A DNA stretch of 64,000 nucleotides from Tyto alba (lineage: Eukaryota > Chordata > Aves > Strigiformes > Tytonidae), in assembly GCF_018691265.1 (NCBI RefSeq), contig NW_024881316.1, positions 24,591,819 to 24,655,818 on the forward strand. Direction: 5' to 3'. Position numbers and translations under genes: made by a program. How positions within the stretch are numbered: position 1 is the first letter of the stretch; every line of letters starts with the position of its first letter. The notes beneath the pieces are model-generated. The model was given only the letters and a program-made list of their open reading frames with translations, did no database searches and was not told the DNA's origin. This document shows positions 13,572-26,164 of the stretch, piece after piece.

Positions 13572-13991
13572 TTATTTCTGATTTAAGTCAGGATGCTGTT
13601 GGCCTTCTTGGCCACCTGGGCACACTGCTGGCTCATATTCTGCTAGCTGTTGACCAACAACCCCCAGGTCCTTTTCCGCTGGGCAGCTTTCCATCCACTC
13701 TTCCCCAAGCCTGTAGCATTGTTTGGAGTTGTTGTGACCCAAGTGCAGGACCCGGCACTGAGCCTTGTCGAACCTCATACAATTGGCCTCGGCCCGTTGA
13801 TCTAGGCTGTCCAGATCCCTCTGTAGACCCTTCCTTCTCCCAAGCAGATCAGTACTCCTGCCCAACTTGGTGTTGTCTGCAATCTTACCTAGGGTGCTCC
13901 AGATTCCCTCGTCCAGATCATTGATAAAGATATTAAAAAAAACTGGGCCAGTACTGAGACCTGAGGAACACCACTTGTGAGTGGCCACCAA
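13572..13991 (-). pseudogene. CR1 reverse transcriptase fragment (catalytic ADD-motif part)
   Basis: This continues the CR1 ORF2 reading with GPVFFNIFINDLDEGIWSTL and KIADNTKLG, then LDSLDQRAEANCMRFDKAQC. The usual FADD catalytic motif reads IADN here, so the second catalytic aspartate is changed to asparagine. With the frame break between 13991 and 14027 this marks an inactive copy. Confidence 0.85.
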
Positions 13992-14026
13992 CTGGATTTA
14001 ATTACATCCACCACCATTCTTTGGGC

Positions 14027-14509
14027 TCAGCCTTCTAGACAGTTTTTAACCCAATGAAGAGTACACCTATCCAAGCCATGAGCAGCCAGTTTCTCCAGGA
14101 GAATGTTGTGGGAGGTGGTGTCAAATGCTTTACTAATATCTAGGTAGACATCATCCATGGCCTTTCCCTCATTTCCTAAACCAGTCACCTTGTCATGGAA
14201 GGAGATCAGGTTAGTCAAGCAGGACCCATCTTTCATAAACCCATGCTTACAGGGCCTGATCACCTGGTTGTCCCATAAGTGCCACATGATGGCACTCAAG
14301 ATAGCCTTCCCCAGTACCAAGGTCAGACTGACAGGCCTGTAGTTCCCCAGATCCTCCTTCCAGTCCTTCTTGTAGATGGGTGACACATTTGCTAACTTCC
14401 AGTCAACTGAGACCTCTCCAGTTAACCAGGACTGATGATAAACAATTAAAAGTGTTTTGGTGAGCACTGATACTAGTTCCCTCGGTACCCTTGGGTGGAT
14501 CCCATCCAA
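14027..14509 (-). pseudogene. CR1 reverse transcriptase fragment (N-terminal/central palm)
   Basis: This open stretch of 160 codons shows LINE reverse transcriptase motifs: WKLANVSPIYKK, NYRPVSLT, FMKDGSCLTNLISF and YLDISKAFDT, the last containing the first catalytic Asp region. It is a broken piece of the CR1 ORF2 protein. The frame stops before the second catalytic motif, which continues in another frame at 13991. No functional product is expected. Confidence 0.88.
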
Positions 14510-16382
14510 CCCCTAGACATGTGTCTGTCTAAGTGGTGTAGTGGGTCACTAACCATTTGCCCTTGGATTATGGGGGGCTTCATTCTGCTCCCCATTCCTG
14601 TCTTCCAGATCAGGGGGCTGGGTACCTGGAGAACAACTGGTCTTACTATTAAAGTCTAGGGAAAAGAATAAATACCTCAGCTTTTTCCTCAGCCTTTGAT
14701 ACTATGTTTCCCCCTGCATCCAATAAGGGATGGAGATTCTCCTTAGCCTTCTTTTCATTGCTAATGTATTTATAGAATAATTTTTATGGCAGTAGCCAAA
14801 TTAAGTTCTCATTGGGCTTTGGGCCTTCTAATTATCTCCCTGTATAACCTCACAACATACGTGTAGTGTGCCTGAGTTACCTGACCTTTCTTCCAAAGGT
14901 CATAAACTCTCCTCCTTTTTCCTGAGTTCCAGCCAAAACTCTCTGTTCAGCCAGGCCAGTCTTATTCTCCACCAGCTTGTCCTTCAGCACATGGGGACGG
15001 CCTGCTCCTGTGCCTTTAAGATTTCCTTCTTGAAGCATGTCCAGCCTTCCTGGACTCCTTTGCCCTTTAGGACAGCTTCCCAAGGGACTCTGCCAACCAG
15101 TCTCCTAAACAGACCAAAGTCTGCCCTCCAGAAGTCCAAGGTAGCTGTTCTGCTGAACCCCCTCCTTACTTCTCTGAGAATCAAAAACTCTCTCTATGCC
15201 CAAGTCAGCCTCCAACCATCATATCACCCACAAGTACTTCTCTGTTCACAAACAGCAGGTCCAGCAGGGTGCCTTCCCTAGATGGCTCACTCACCAGTTG
15301 TGTCAGGAAGTTATCTTCCACATACTCCAGGAACCTCCTCGACTGTTTCCTCTCTGCTGTACTGTATTTCTAGAAGACATCTGGTAAGTCAAAATCCTCC
15401 ATGAGAACAAGCACTAGTGATTGTGAGACTTCTCCCTGCTGCTTACAGAATATTTCATCTGCCTCTTCCACCTGGTTGGGCAGTCTATAACAGACTCCCA
15501 CCATGATATCTGCCATGATATCTGCCTTGTTGGCCTTCTCCCTGATTCTTACTCATTCAACCCTACCATCACCATAATTAAGCTCTAGATAATCAAAACA
15601 CTCTCTACCATACAAGACTACCCCACCACCTCTCCTTCCTTGCCTATCCCTCTGAAGAGTTTATAGGCATCCATTGCAGCACTCCAGTTGTGCAAGTCTT
15701 CCCACCATGTTTTCATGATGGCAACTATATCATGATTTTCCTGTTGCACAATTGCTTCCAACTCCTGTTTGCTGCCTATGTTACATGCATTGGTTTAGAT
15801 GCACTTCAGTTGGGCTATTGATCCTGACACCTCTTTGGAGAGAGAAGCCCTAATTCCTACGTGACCATTCCCAGGCACTTCCACAGTTTCTAACACATCA
15901 ATAACCCTTGCATCTTTGCTGCTGCATGAATCTCCATCCTCTACCTCCACTGAGACAGCAGACCAAAGGACATTGCTAGCACACCATCCCTCAAGAACTG
16001 GCATGCTGCCCCTAGGCTTATCTCTAGCAAGCCTGGTTTTATCCCTTTCCCCCTTCAAATCTAGTTTAAAGCCCTTTCACTGAGTCCTGATAACTCCTGC
16101 ACAAAGATCCTTTCCCCGCTTTGTGACAGGTATACCCTATCTGTTTCCAGCTGGCCTGGTGTCAGGTAAAGCAACCCATGATCTAAAAATCCAAAATTCT
16201 GCAGGTGACACCAGGCTTAGAACCAGGTGTTGATCTGCTAGTTTTTCTTGTTTCTTCTGTCATCGTTTCCTGCAACTGGAAGGACAGAGGAGAACACTAC
16301 TTGTGCTCCTGATCCCTTAACCAGTTGTCCTAAGGCCCTGAATTCTCTCTTGATTGCCCTTAGACTTATAGTTACAGCTTCA

Positions 16383-16763
16383 TCACTGACTACCTGAAAA
16401 AATCAATAATGGGTAATAATCTGAGGGCTGTACAAGGGTAGGAAGTTTTCTCTTCACATCTTTAACCCAGGCTCTAGGGAGGCAACGGACTTCTCTGAGA
16501 AGTGGGCCTGGCTTGTATTTTGGACCTTCTGTTCGCTTTAGAAGGGAACCTCCTAGGACAGTGACCAGTCTTTTTTTCTTTATGGAATCAGTTTTGATGC
16601 AGGGCATAGGTTGACTTAACCTCAGCGACACTTCCATGGTAGATGAACCATCGTCCCTGTTATTGTTCGGTTCCACTTGCAGAGCCTCATACCTATTATG
16701 CAAGGGCACCTGGGAAGGTGGGGCATGGAGAGGGGACCTGGCCTCCATTGCTCCTGATGCCAC
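16383..16763 (-). pseudogene. CR1 ORF1 esterase-like fragment
   Basis: The minus-strand frame includes VTVLGGSLLKRTEGP, then LLREVRCLPRAWVKDVKRKL and PSDYYPLLIF, which resemble the SGNH-esterase-like domain of CR1 ORF1 proteins. The nucleophile block, usually GDSLL, reads GGSLL. The upstream part (NRYEALQVE) resembles the ORF1 linker. The frame breaks soon after, so only a remnant is present. Confidence 0.75.
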
Positions 16764-19700
16764 CTAGGTCCTGTCAGCAGCTGTGGCCAAGCTGTGGACT
16801 CCTGGAAGCTCTCTGGGCTCCCTCTGAGACTCCCCCATTTGGGAAACCCCCTTTGCACTGCACTGGAGCTCTCCACTGTGGGTCATGCCAGCACCAGGTC
16901 TGCTTGACTCGGCCACTAAGTCAAGACATTCTGAAGATACTATCTTACCATAAATCTTATCTACCAGTCAGATGGTCATTTTCTTTTTAAGCTACTTCAT
17001 GATGCCACTACAAGTGAGATTTCTCTAGTCTAACCTAGACATTTTAATGTTAGCTATGTAAGTCTGATGTTACCCCACAGGTTCTTTTATAGTCAGCAAA
17101 GAGAAATAAGATCTGACAAAGTGATTCAACTTACCTTAAGGTAGATACCTAGGATAGAGCAGATGAGTAACAATGGAAGATAAAGGGAACCATGGTTACC
17201 TAGCAGAGACACAAGAATCTAACTTTTACATATCAAAACTTAGCTGTTATGAATCCCAGTCTCTGTTACTTACTTTTTCTGCTTACCTCCCTGTCTCTAG
17301 AATACAGACATAGAAACTGTTTGAGAGATCCTACTCTCTCTAAATGTCAGTGGGGTCAGTCCATCCTGCCTTCAGATTGCTGAAAACCCTGTTTCACTGT
17401 CCCTAGAGAAGGTGATCAAACCCAAATGGTCTGCTATCACAACACCCTCTGACTGGCTGTTCCACATTTTCCTCTTCTGCTTCTATGCTGTTCTGTCTTT
17501 TCCCATCGTCTCTCTGAGCATGAGGTCACACAGTACCTCACTGGTGATAGATTTATAGACCTATGAGAGCTGATTTTATAAATAAGAAGCCTTCACATCA
17601 TCGAAAATAACTAGCAATTTCAAGTTACAGAACAAGGAAAGCTAGTCAATGCATTTACAATCCTTATGATCCAATGATCAATTAGGCAGTTTATATGTGC
17701 ATTTCTGGTTTTGTACAAATAGCTCTTGGAAGCTTCACCAACATTTATTTCAATTTTATGACTCCATCACCTTATATGTTGTATAATTCATGGGCAGTTT
17801 AAGGCTTTCTCTAAAACGTTTCTGAGAGATTACAAATACAAATTCAATATGGTCATTCATTATTATGGCTGCCTTTTACAAATATTGAATCTCTTTTACA
17901 GAAGGGGTTATAAATAGAAAATCAGACTACACTAAACATCAACCCACACAAAACTGCATTTTTTACCCTATATGTCAGCATGTCTCTGCTCCTTTTTCTC
18001 TCTCCAGGAACCATCTCGGCTAACCAGAATGCCAATAATCATCAATATTTTTATTTGAATTCCAACTTTAATGTGATCCTCATGAGTTTTTTTATTTAGG
18101 TCAAGAAATTTGCATTATTCTTTGCTTAGAAAACCCCCACTCATGCTATATGTGAGTGGCAAAGAACTTATACCCAGGCCACATATTTTTCATTCAAGGT
18201 CATTCAAACTAATGAATGATATGAAAAAGTGATAGCTTAATCCTGAAGCCATTAAAATCTATCCAAAAGAGTGTTTTAGACTTCACGGTGCAGAATCACA
18301 TTTTATGACTGGATTTATCATCACTAGAAACGCAAGTACACCTAGCCTTGGGCTCAACCAACCTCCAACTTGTCATACTTGAATTCAATTTTTACAGTTA
18401 AATACCTCTGCAAATATTTTTATATGCCATAATCTTAGAGGTCAGAACATTTATGCATCAGACAATGAAAGGATGGGTAATTCTTCATACTATTGGATCT
18501 ACTGAATACTTCAGCAATGTTCAATGGAAGTTAGTAAGTTAAAAAATGAATTTCCCGCATATTAAACTCTGAATCAGGCTAAGGTTTCTTAAATATCACT
18601 GCCTTCAGTTTTATTCTCTTTCTTTCACTTCTCATGTCCTTCTTCAGTATATCAGATCACTTGATTTTCCTCCTACTCAGTGTTTTGCACTGTCCATTCA
18701 ACACAATCCTCTGCAGGGAGCTTCCATCTCAGTCAAGGCGCTCAGATTTTTTGTTCACAAGTGGCTCCATGCCTAAGGCCTTCTACCTTTTCCTTGCACA
18801 ACCTATCAGTTCCTATTTAAATCAGCATCCACTTCAGCACATTAACAGCCCGCTTCCTCTCTCCATCCTCAGCCTTCACTGTTGCCCTGTGCCATTCTGG
18901 CATAATCACTCACTTCAGTAGGTTATTCAGCATATATTTGGGGCAGCATATCTGATGGAATTGCTGTTATCACCCTACGGTTGCACCAAGCATGCTTCAT
19001 AGCCCTCCCAACACCTACACTCACAGCCTCACAGAAGCTCATGTCGGAACTGAGGTATTCAATTTGCATTGCAAATTTTACTGTCTAATTTTATTGGTTT
19101 CTCATGGCCCTTCAGATATGCCTTAAATACATACACATAAACTGACACATACCAACTGTCTTTCATAAACATGTTTTGCTAATTCAGTACCCCATTTTTT
19201 CCATGCTAAATTCCAGTTTTTCTCTTTCACTGTTTCACAACGTTCACTGTAAGAATATCTCAGGATCTTTTCCTCTACTAGTCTGAGACAATACTCTTTG
19301 CAAAAGTATAGGGTCAAGGATGATCCTGCATAAGCCTGATGTTTCTCTTTGCTGCTATGTCACTATCAGGCACACTCTTGTAATTCATAGCTAGCAGTTT
19401 TCACAACCATTGGCATTTTTATGTCCTTTGCAAGGACATCTTCACTAAGATCATAAATACAAAATGCACATTATTTCATGACTTTATCTTCTTGAACTAC
19501 ATGCTGAAGATACCCTCGGTAATCTTCCTAGCACAGGCTTGAGTCATTATTTATTTGATATTCTAGATCACCTATAAAATATTTGTTTAAGACTCTTCAG
19601 TCATTTATCTGTGTAACCACTCACTCGGTGATTTAATAAATTCATCCTTGTATATTCCCTCCATGTCAGAGAATAAAGTCCCATGGTATGTTCTGTAATT

Positions 19701-20306
19701 CACATGTATGCATTATTAGATACTTGTCATCTTAATACAGTGGCACTGGTCTACATTTGAGCGAAAATCCACTAGTGTATTATACACACTCTTCTGCAGC
19801 AGTTACAGCCCTGAGTGTCTGTTCCCCGTGCATCACAAATAAAATCAGCAACATCCTAGCAGCATTTGATTTCTACTTGGGGCGTAGAAAGCCCAGGCTG
19901 CTGTGTCAGTAAGCTGTGACTGTTAACTATAAGGTCACTGGCAATTTTTATGTTTCCATTTGCATTCTGCTTGGTGGCATGTTTGAAGAAAATTGTGTCA
20001 GATTTGTTCACAACTTGATGTGTACATGGAATATTTGTGAATACTCAGAAAAACATTTTATTCTATAAACCAGTTTATTTAAAGTTTTAGAACAAATGTT
20101 AGAGTAGATTAAAAGATGATAGGTCTATACCTCTTTCTAATGCTCTCTAAAATTCTCAGATATGCATAAATGAAACAGCAACAATCTTATGTTGGGATAT
20201 AACAGTGCTGAACCTCTAATAGTGAAATGTTTGGGTTCCAAACTGGTCACTGACATTTTACTACATTCACGAATGGCAGTGGAAATGGGTAAAAAAATAC
20301 ACTTAC

Positions 20307-20412
20307 CCAAGGAGTTTGACTGAATGAGTCTTCCATTTAGATCCTGCTTTCTGGGAGCGTCTGTAGATTCCCTCTTTGTAAAGGAAAAAATCTTCATACA
20401 CTTTCATTATAG
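20307..20412 (-). CDS. TINAG: TINAG exon 9: pseudo-catalytic histidine exon
   Basis: This 106-nt exon has a TTTTTTAG acceptor and a GTAAGT donor. It completes Ala381 and encodes residues 382-415 with Gly416 split. It reads IMKVYEDFFLYKEGIYRR, then KWKTHSVKLLG. His410 aligns with the catalytic histidine of papain-family proteases (human TINAG THAVKLTG), so the histidine is kept although the cysteine is lost. The final Gly-Trp-Gly and ANSWG segments should follow in the next exon, which I could not find in the 20.3 kb below. Confidence 0.94.
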
Positions 20413-22619
20413 CTAAAAAACAATAGGAAAAATCAGCACAGTCAGTAATTGTTTCTTCTATTCTTGTTTGCTCTTTGCATTTTACCGGTGAGGTTTTTTT
20501 TGTGTGTTGGACTGTGTAAGTGTACTTTGTAATTACACTAAATCCACTAATTGCTCAGAATTTCCCTGATGTGAGTGAACTGAGGGGAATATTTCAACAG
20601 AGTTCTCTCAGAGGTCTCTTGTCAAGTTAACCGGGTTTCCCTGTCATGGAAATTCCCTATCATGGACTTCTTCCAATACGCTAAGAAAAAATATTACATT
20701 GTGTAGCATTACACAAGTTATTTCAATTCCAGTGAAATCCAATTCAATAAAACAAACCTCTTCAAGGTCCATGTATAAAATCCTCAGTTCTGACAAACAT
20801 CTGCATGTTCAAGAAAAGTATTTAACAGAAACTATACATTCTGTGAAATATGGGGGAGTGATATGTGTTCCTTTTTCTGAAACTCAGATAGAGTTCATTA
20901 AGTACACAGCAATCTCCTTATGAAAAACTAGATTGTCATGTATATATGTTCGTCCTGACTTTCAGCTAAAAGTGTAAAAAAAAAAACCCTTTGTCTACAT
21001 ACAAATACAAAACCAAAGAGCTGATGAACTGGAAAATTTGTGCAAGAGCTTGAAGATTACAATTTACATTTTATTTTTACTCATTATTTCCTAGGAATAT
21101 CATTCACTTTTTTTTTTTAAGAAAAATGATTTCTGCTTCTTTTCCATATTTGTTCTGTCACCTTAGTACCATTTGCTTTTCTATATGGTGGGCTACTAAA
21201 TCCAGAGAAAAGTCAGTGTTTTCCAGGTCTCCATTACCTTTAGATTCCAGTCAATCAGAAGCACTAAATACAAGCTTAACTTCAACTTACTTTTAGCTTA
21301 TGACTTTAGCAGTCTTAGACTGCCACACAGCTTGGAACATGAGAATTAGTGAAATCCTAAAGTCTTGCATCTTGGGAGTCCCATAAAGTAAAAATTTCAC
21401 TGACCATTTTTTATGTGGTTGGAGCATTTACAACACATGTGCCTCGTATAGATTTACGGTATCCAGTAAGGTGAGCTCATGCTTCAGTTTTTCCTGTCTG
21501 GCACAATTTCAGATTTCTTTTTCCTACCTGAATATTTTCATAAACTTGAAAGGAATTAGCTATCTTTACAACCTCTTGGCCTCTGTCATACTTGGCCAAA
21601 ACAAAAAATTTTCATGAATTTTAGGGGATGAAAAAGAACAGCTCAAAACATGGCCAAATGAGCCCATTTGCCCACAAGATCTGGCTGAAAATATACTTTA
21701 CTAATGAGGTCGCTCACATAAAAAATGTATACCAGTAGCAACACATAGAGAATAAGCAGCCATGATGCTACCTAGGTGGCAAGCCTAGGAGAAAGCTATG
21801 TCAGTTAAATCAGAAAAAAAAAAAAAATAAATGCTTTTAATGAATAATGTTACAGCTTCTGCTGAGCTGCCTGCAGAACCAGAGATCACACATATTGACA
21901 GCAACAAACCAAGTGGAAATTATCACAAACTTTATTCTTGGTTTCTAGCTGCAAGCTCAGGACTCCATTAGAGCTCTCTGAAAAGGTTTCCCCCCTCCCT
22001 CTGGCCCCAGGCTCACCAGTGTATAGAGCTAGGAGTTTAACTCCTGTGGATGTCCCTGCACCTCTACGTAAAATACCAGCTGTTGAGGTTTCTGAGCTGC
22101 AGAGGATCCTGCAGAAGGAGAGCTTTAAAGCAGTACAAAGGAACAGAAAGAGGGAAGAAGACTCCCACTCGTCTTAGTCCAGGTGAGGGTGTCAGAGGAG
22201 AAGTGAAGGGGATGAGTCATTCAAAAAATTACTGTGGAGGCTTCTCTGGATCTTGTTTTGATACCTTTGCCAAAGGGAGGCAAAGAAACAGGTCTGAGTG
22301 CAGGGACTGCAAAATTCACTTTTCCCACAGGAGGTCTGAGGATAGAAGATCTCATCTATCATTAGGCTGAGACAGGAGAAAGTAGTTTCATTTCTGAAGC
22401 ACACTGTTCTTTGTAATCAAAGTCTGTAAGTTCAGTTTCAGAAAACAATTTATTCTTTATCAGCAACTCTAAACCAAACACATGTTCTTGGCTCTGTGAA
22501 GAAACATCATACCTAAATTATTTCCACTGAAATGAAATAGAAAATTTCGAAGTGTGTTTACAGAATAACTTTAGCCTAAGTGAATTTTATCCATGATTAC
22601 ATATTATATCTACATTTAG

Positions 22620-22690
22620 TGTGTGTATGTATATATGTATGAATATATTTGTATATGAATGTAAATATATATATATACTTATGTATATAC
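22620..22690. repeat. TATG/TA-rich microsatellite
   Basis: Degenerate GTATGTATATATGTATG and TATATATATA units within intron 8. Confidence 0.8.
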
Positions 22691-23924
22691 CCTGCAATCA
22701 GGAACTAAATAATGGTAAAGTATTTGGAGTTAAGTGTGTTGGGTACATGAGGTGTAGGGTGGACAGAGAGATAATAGTTCAAAATCAAGCATTGAGATAT
22801 TTTTATTTATTCAGTGACTTTGTCTTGATATGGACTATGACCTGGACAGGATGAGATGATCACAGCCCAGCAGCCAACTTGGCTCCCTCCCACATAGAAG
22901 AGACTTTACATTTTCCAAAATGAATAGACTAATCATTAATGAATCAGAAGAAGTATCAATTTTCATAAGGTTGACTGTAATTCATGCTGAGCTGTTAGAT
23001 CTGTGCATATAAATGTAGCAGATTATAAGATTCATTCCACTATGGATTCCTCTGCACAAAATTCATGAATAAGAATTTGTGTCTCTAAGACATATGAAGA
23101 TACAAAAACCTAAAAGTAGTTGCTACAAAAGGAACTAAAATGTAGCACTCTACATTGACGTAGTCTAGTGCTTTCTCCACATCTTTTTCTGTCTCAGCAA
23201 ATTAAATATTCATTTTTTTCCCAAGATCATGATATCTGAAATTATAAGTTTTGTAGGATCAAAACTTTGATGTATTGCCAACACAATGTTAGCTTTTCTT
23301 TTGATTGAGACTGACTAATGTGACAGAAAGGATTATTTTCTTACACCAGTACTATAACTATCAGAGTATTTCCTAAAGCCCATTAAAAAAAAAAAAAAAG
23401 ATGATTGTCCATTTGAATATTTTCAAAACAATAATGAAACTTCACTATGTTTATCTGAAAATGGATTGTCCTAGTTTTGGCTGGGATACAGCTAATTTTC
23501 TTCTTCTTAGTAGCTAAAAACTACTGTTTCATCATTTGCATCTGAAAGTGGTAATTGCTCAGTTCCTGTACCATATAAAACAATGACGTAGGCCAGAGAG
23601 AAATTGTTATTCAAACTTCTAAGCTGTATAATAGAAAGCTTTCAATTACATTCCTACACCTACTGTTTCATCGTTGTTAAAAAATAAATATTTTTCTAAA
23701 CTTTGACTATGCCCAAAAATCCAAGTACATTCACCATCAAACAGGATGACTTTCTACATCATGATATTGAAAGGATCTTGAATTTTTTCCACCTATTAAA
23801 TGTTACTTAGTACATTAGATAAGACTGGCCATAAGAGGTTTGTAAGTTCTTGAGGAATGACAAGTGAATGAATAATGGAAAAATCTCTTTCAGTAGCTGA
23901 AGATCATTTGCAGGATGTTTTGGG

Positions 23925-23943
23925 AAAAAAAAAAAAAAAAAAA
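23925..23943. repeat. Poly-A run (A19) in intron 8
   Basis: A simple homopolymer run. No LINE body was recognised next to it. Confidence 0.9.
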
Positions 23944-25486
23944 GTATGACATGGTTTTAAAATTAGAATTATGCCCTGATCATATTTGTAATATGGGAAG
24001 ATAGAGAAGAGAATCAGTGACAAATTAATGGGTCATAACTGACTCATATAAAAATGTCATTATAGCAAATGGAAAAAATGGAAAGTGTTTTCACTCAGTG
24101 ATATACATTCTCGGTTATATACTCTCCTTTACATCTTGATTTTTTCACATATAGTATGAACATAACCTGATAGACATTTTCTCTGAAAACTGACATTTCA
24201 AAAAATTGTGTGAATTATTGAGTGGCTAAAACCTAACAGATGGCTGAATATAGATTATTTTATGTGGAAGATTTAGTACTGACAGATTAATCCAGCAAAC
24301 TGTGTATACACGGACTACAACTCAATATTAGAGAGTGGTCTGAAATTTTATCTTGAGAATCCTAAATTTTTATTTCTCTCAAAACCAGTGGAAATTATGT
24401 GTTCACTTCTAGATCAAATGCAGCATGGGAAAAAATATTTTCCTTGAGCAAACAAACTCATGCAGAACAAAAAAGACCGATAATATCAATCTTGTTAAGT
24501 CTGAGATTCAGAATAATTACAACTGCTCACATAAGGAGCTTTAAGGAGTAATTTCAACTCCATGATGCACTGAAATTAATTAAATCTAATAAACAAGACC
24601 ATTCCAATAATAAATTTGAGGTTACGGTAACTCATTATATAATTGAAGGCAGTAGAAATGCAGAAGTCCCCTGAAGTTAGATGCTTTGGTTTTACATCAT
24701 CAATGCATCCAGAGGGTGGACATCCTGCACCACGACCTTTCCCCATCACCCCAAGCTCCACATCCCTCAACCTCTCCAGTTACACTGGTCCCGGTTGCAA
24801 GCAAGAACCTGCATTTTCAGGTGCTGCCAGCACCATCCATGACTGCAAACAGACAGTAGTCAGGCTAAACAACTCTTTTGCAATCCCTCACTCCCTGCTG
24901 AAGTTTCTTTATTTCTGTGAGAAGTTAGGGATTTTCATTGCAGGATTCAACAGAAAAAATTCAAAACTGATAGCCCTCTGCATCCAACAAAAGCATTTGG
25001 GCTCTGAGAGGGGAAATTCTGGCAGTATTCCATCACTGAATTATTTGCTGGAAGGCCCATATACTACAGGGTTGCTTTCAGAGGAGAGCAGGCATGGTGG
25101 GCTGGCCTCAGCCAGCTAGGGAATCGATCCCAGCCTGGGGAGCAGAGCTTTGCTGACATTTAACTCGTCCTGCACAGCCCCAAATTGCTATTTCATCAAT
25201 GAGCAAAGAACTGTCACGGGGAAAAGGCACGTTTCCAGCACACAGATTTTGCGTGTATTTTCAACAAATCAGCTCAAGGTCATTTTCCTCATTATGGACT
25301 CTGATGCAGTATAGCAGCCTTTAGGAACACTACTTGCCTGCCAAATGTCCCTGGATGAACTATAGTCCATGCGTCTGTTTTATTCACTGTGGAGTGCAAT
25401 TAATGTTTTCTAATATTTTGATACAAGGACATTGCACATTTTAATTATTTTAATAATAATATTATCAACTTCCAAATATACCATAC

Positions 25487-25532
25487 CTTGCACTGGTCCT
25501 TTTTCCATGATTTCTTTCATTATATCAGTTTC
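25487..25532 (-). CDS. TINAG: TINAG exon 8 (46 nt)
   Basis: This very small exon has a strong pyrimidine-rich acceptor (CTTCCCCTCAG) and a GTATGG donor. It encodes residues 366-380 (ETDIMKEIMEKGPVQ) plus the first base of Ala381. It matches human ETEIMKEIMQNGPVQA almost residue for residue, which is the cathepsin-B ...EIMKNGPVEG region. Intron 7, which separates it from exon 7, is only 433 nt, the shortest intron in the visible gene. Confidence 0.94.
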
Positions 25533-25965
25533 CTGAGGGGAAGTGAAAGCAGCAGCAGAAAGGGCAAGGGAAGATAATACATTCTATTAAATAAAATTAA
25601 AACTCATACTAATTTCTCATTGTGTATATATATAGTATAAAAGTACCGTTGAACTTGTATTTGGTTTACTAAGTGAACAAAACCTTCAGAAACATCTTTA
25701 AGAAGCATTAATGCACAGTTATGACTGCATACTTTCTTTTCTATCTCTAATTTCTATAGGACCACAAAGGAACAGCTTTAAAGCGATGATGTAAAATTGA
25801 GAAACCATAAAGAATTTAAACTCGTCTAAAAACACAAGGGCAATATAAAGGAAAATTCACAGCTCTAGTCTCCAAGTAAAGTGAACATATTTCCATATGT
25901 CAAATAATTTTCAAGTCTCAAAAGACAAAAATGGGTGAGACAATTGGTGAACAGCATGAACTTAC
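25533..25965 (-). other. TINAG: TINAG intron 7 (433 nt)
   Basis: A short AT-rich intron between exons 7 and 8. It holds only the splice signals, with a pyrimidine tract ending CTTCCCCTCAG before exon 8. Confidence 0.85.
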
Positions 25966-26146
25966 TTTTGAGGAGACCCTGTAGTGAGAAGCACATCGGT
26001 ATAACCGATTGGATTCTTCTAAAGCATTGGGACATGGCCCGTTTGTATAGTTTTTTCCATATTCACTTGACACATAACAATGATTTTCACCTGGTGGCTT
26101 CAGGTGATCATTCCAAAATGATGGATAACAAGCATAGGATACAACC
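25966..26146 (-). CDS. TINAG: TINAG exon 7: occluding-loop region
   Basis: This 181-nt exon has an acceptor GAACAG and a GTAAGT donor. It completes Gly305 and encodes residues 306-365, starting VVSYACYPSFWNDH and ending SNRLYRCASHYRVSSK. It corresponds to the cathepsin-B occluding-loop neighbourhood. Human TINAG has a longer basic insert (GRGKRHATKPCPNN) where this copy has a shorter EYGKNYTNGPCPNA, with NYT as a possible glycosylation site. In transcript sense the acceptor is preceded by a nearly pure T tract of about 40 nt (26165-26205). Confidence 0.93.
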
Positions 26147-26164
26147 CTGTTCAGATGTTTAATT

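Larger units (their letters stand above)
12997..16920 (-). mobile_element. Nearly full-length decayed CR1 retrotransposon
   Basis: In minus-strand order this is a CR1-type LINE. The ORF1 part (16383-16763) has the esterase-like block around RLVTVLGGSLLKRTEGP and the following PSDYYPLLIF. Endonuclease remnants follow (about 15100-15600; for example RREVLVGD and WRADFGLFRRLVGRVPWEA). The reverse transcriptase comes next in two pieces (14509-14027 with NYRPVSLT and DISKAFDT; 13991-13572 with IADNTKLG). The last part is the 3' region ending in the CR1 terminal repeats near 12997 (ATGATTCCATGATTCTATA in minus sense). In-frame stops and frame breaks between pieces show that it is dead. The total is about 3.9 kb, close to full length for CR1, while most copies are short 3' pieces. 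The 5' boundary is approximate. It lies in the same orientation as TINAG. Confidence 0.9.
1..20306 (-). other. TINAG: TINAG intron 9 (partial, at least 20.3 kb)
   Basis: No coding exon was recognised here on either strand; all short open frames look like chance or repeat-derived ones. It contains an old CR1 tail (about 3020-3572), short tandem duplications (4307-4350, 5253-5302), a CR1 fragment interrupted by an LTR-like element (9045-10530) and a long CR1 (12997-16920). The remainder (1-3019, 3573-9044, 10531-12950 and 16921-20306) is AT-rich sequence in which I see no gene or recognisable repeat. Confidence 0.75.
20413..25486 (-). other. TINAG: TINAG intron 8
   Basis: This is about 5.1 kb between exons 8 and 9. 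It contains a TATG/TA-rich microsatellite near 22620-22690 and poly-A runs near 21816-21829, 23384-23399 and 23925-23943. Short open frames near 21938-22370 and 24643-25119 have no recognised similarity. No recognisable transposon domain was seen. Confidence 0.75.

Noticed and set aside
14868..15281. Plus-strand frame of 137 codons
   Set aside because: It is antisense to the endonuclease and linker remnants of the long CR1 copy and is a shadow of that element.
19123..19317. Minus-strand frame with EKNWNLAWKKWG, loosely like the TINAG EKFWIAANSWG segment
   Set aside because: Residue matches are few, the AANSW core and the preceding GWG are missing, and there is no good donor at the end. Not accepted as exon 10.
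24643..25119. Plus-strand frame of 158 codons in TINAG intron 8
   Set aside because: No recognised domain, antisense to the gene, and the codon content does not look protein-like. A chance open frame is more likely.
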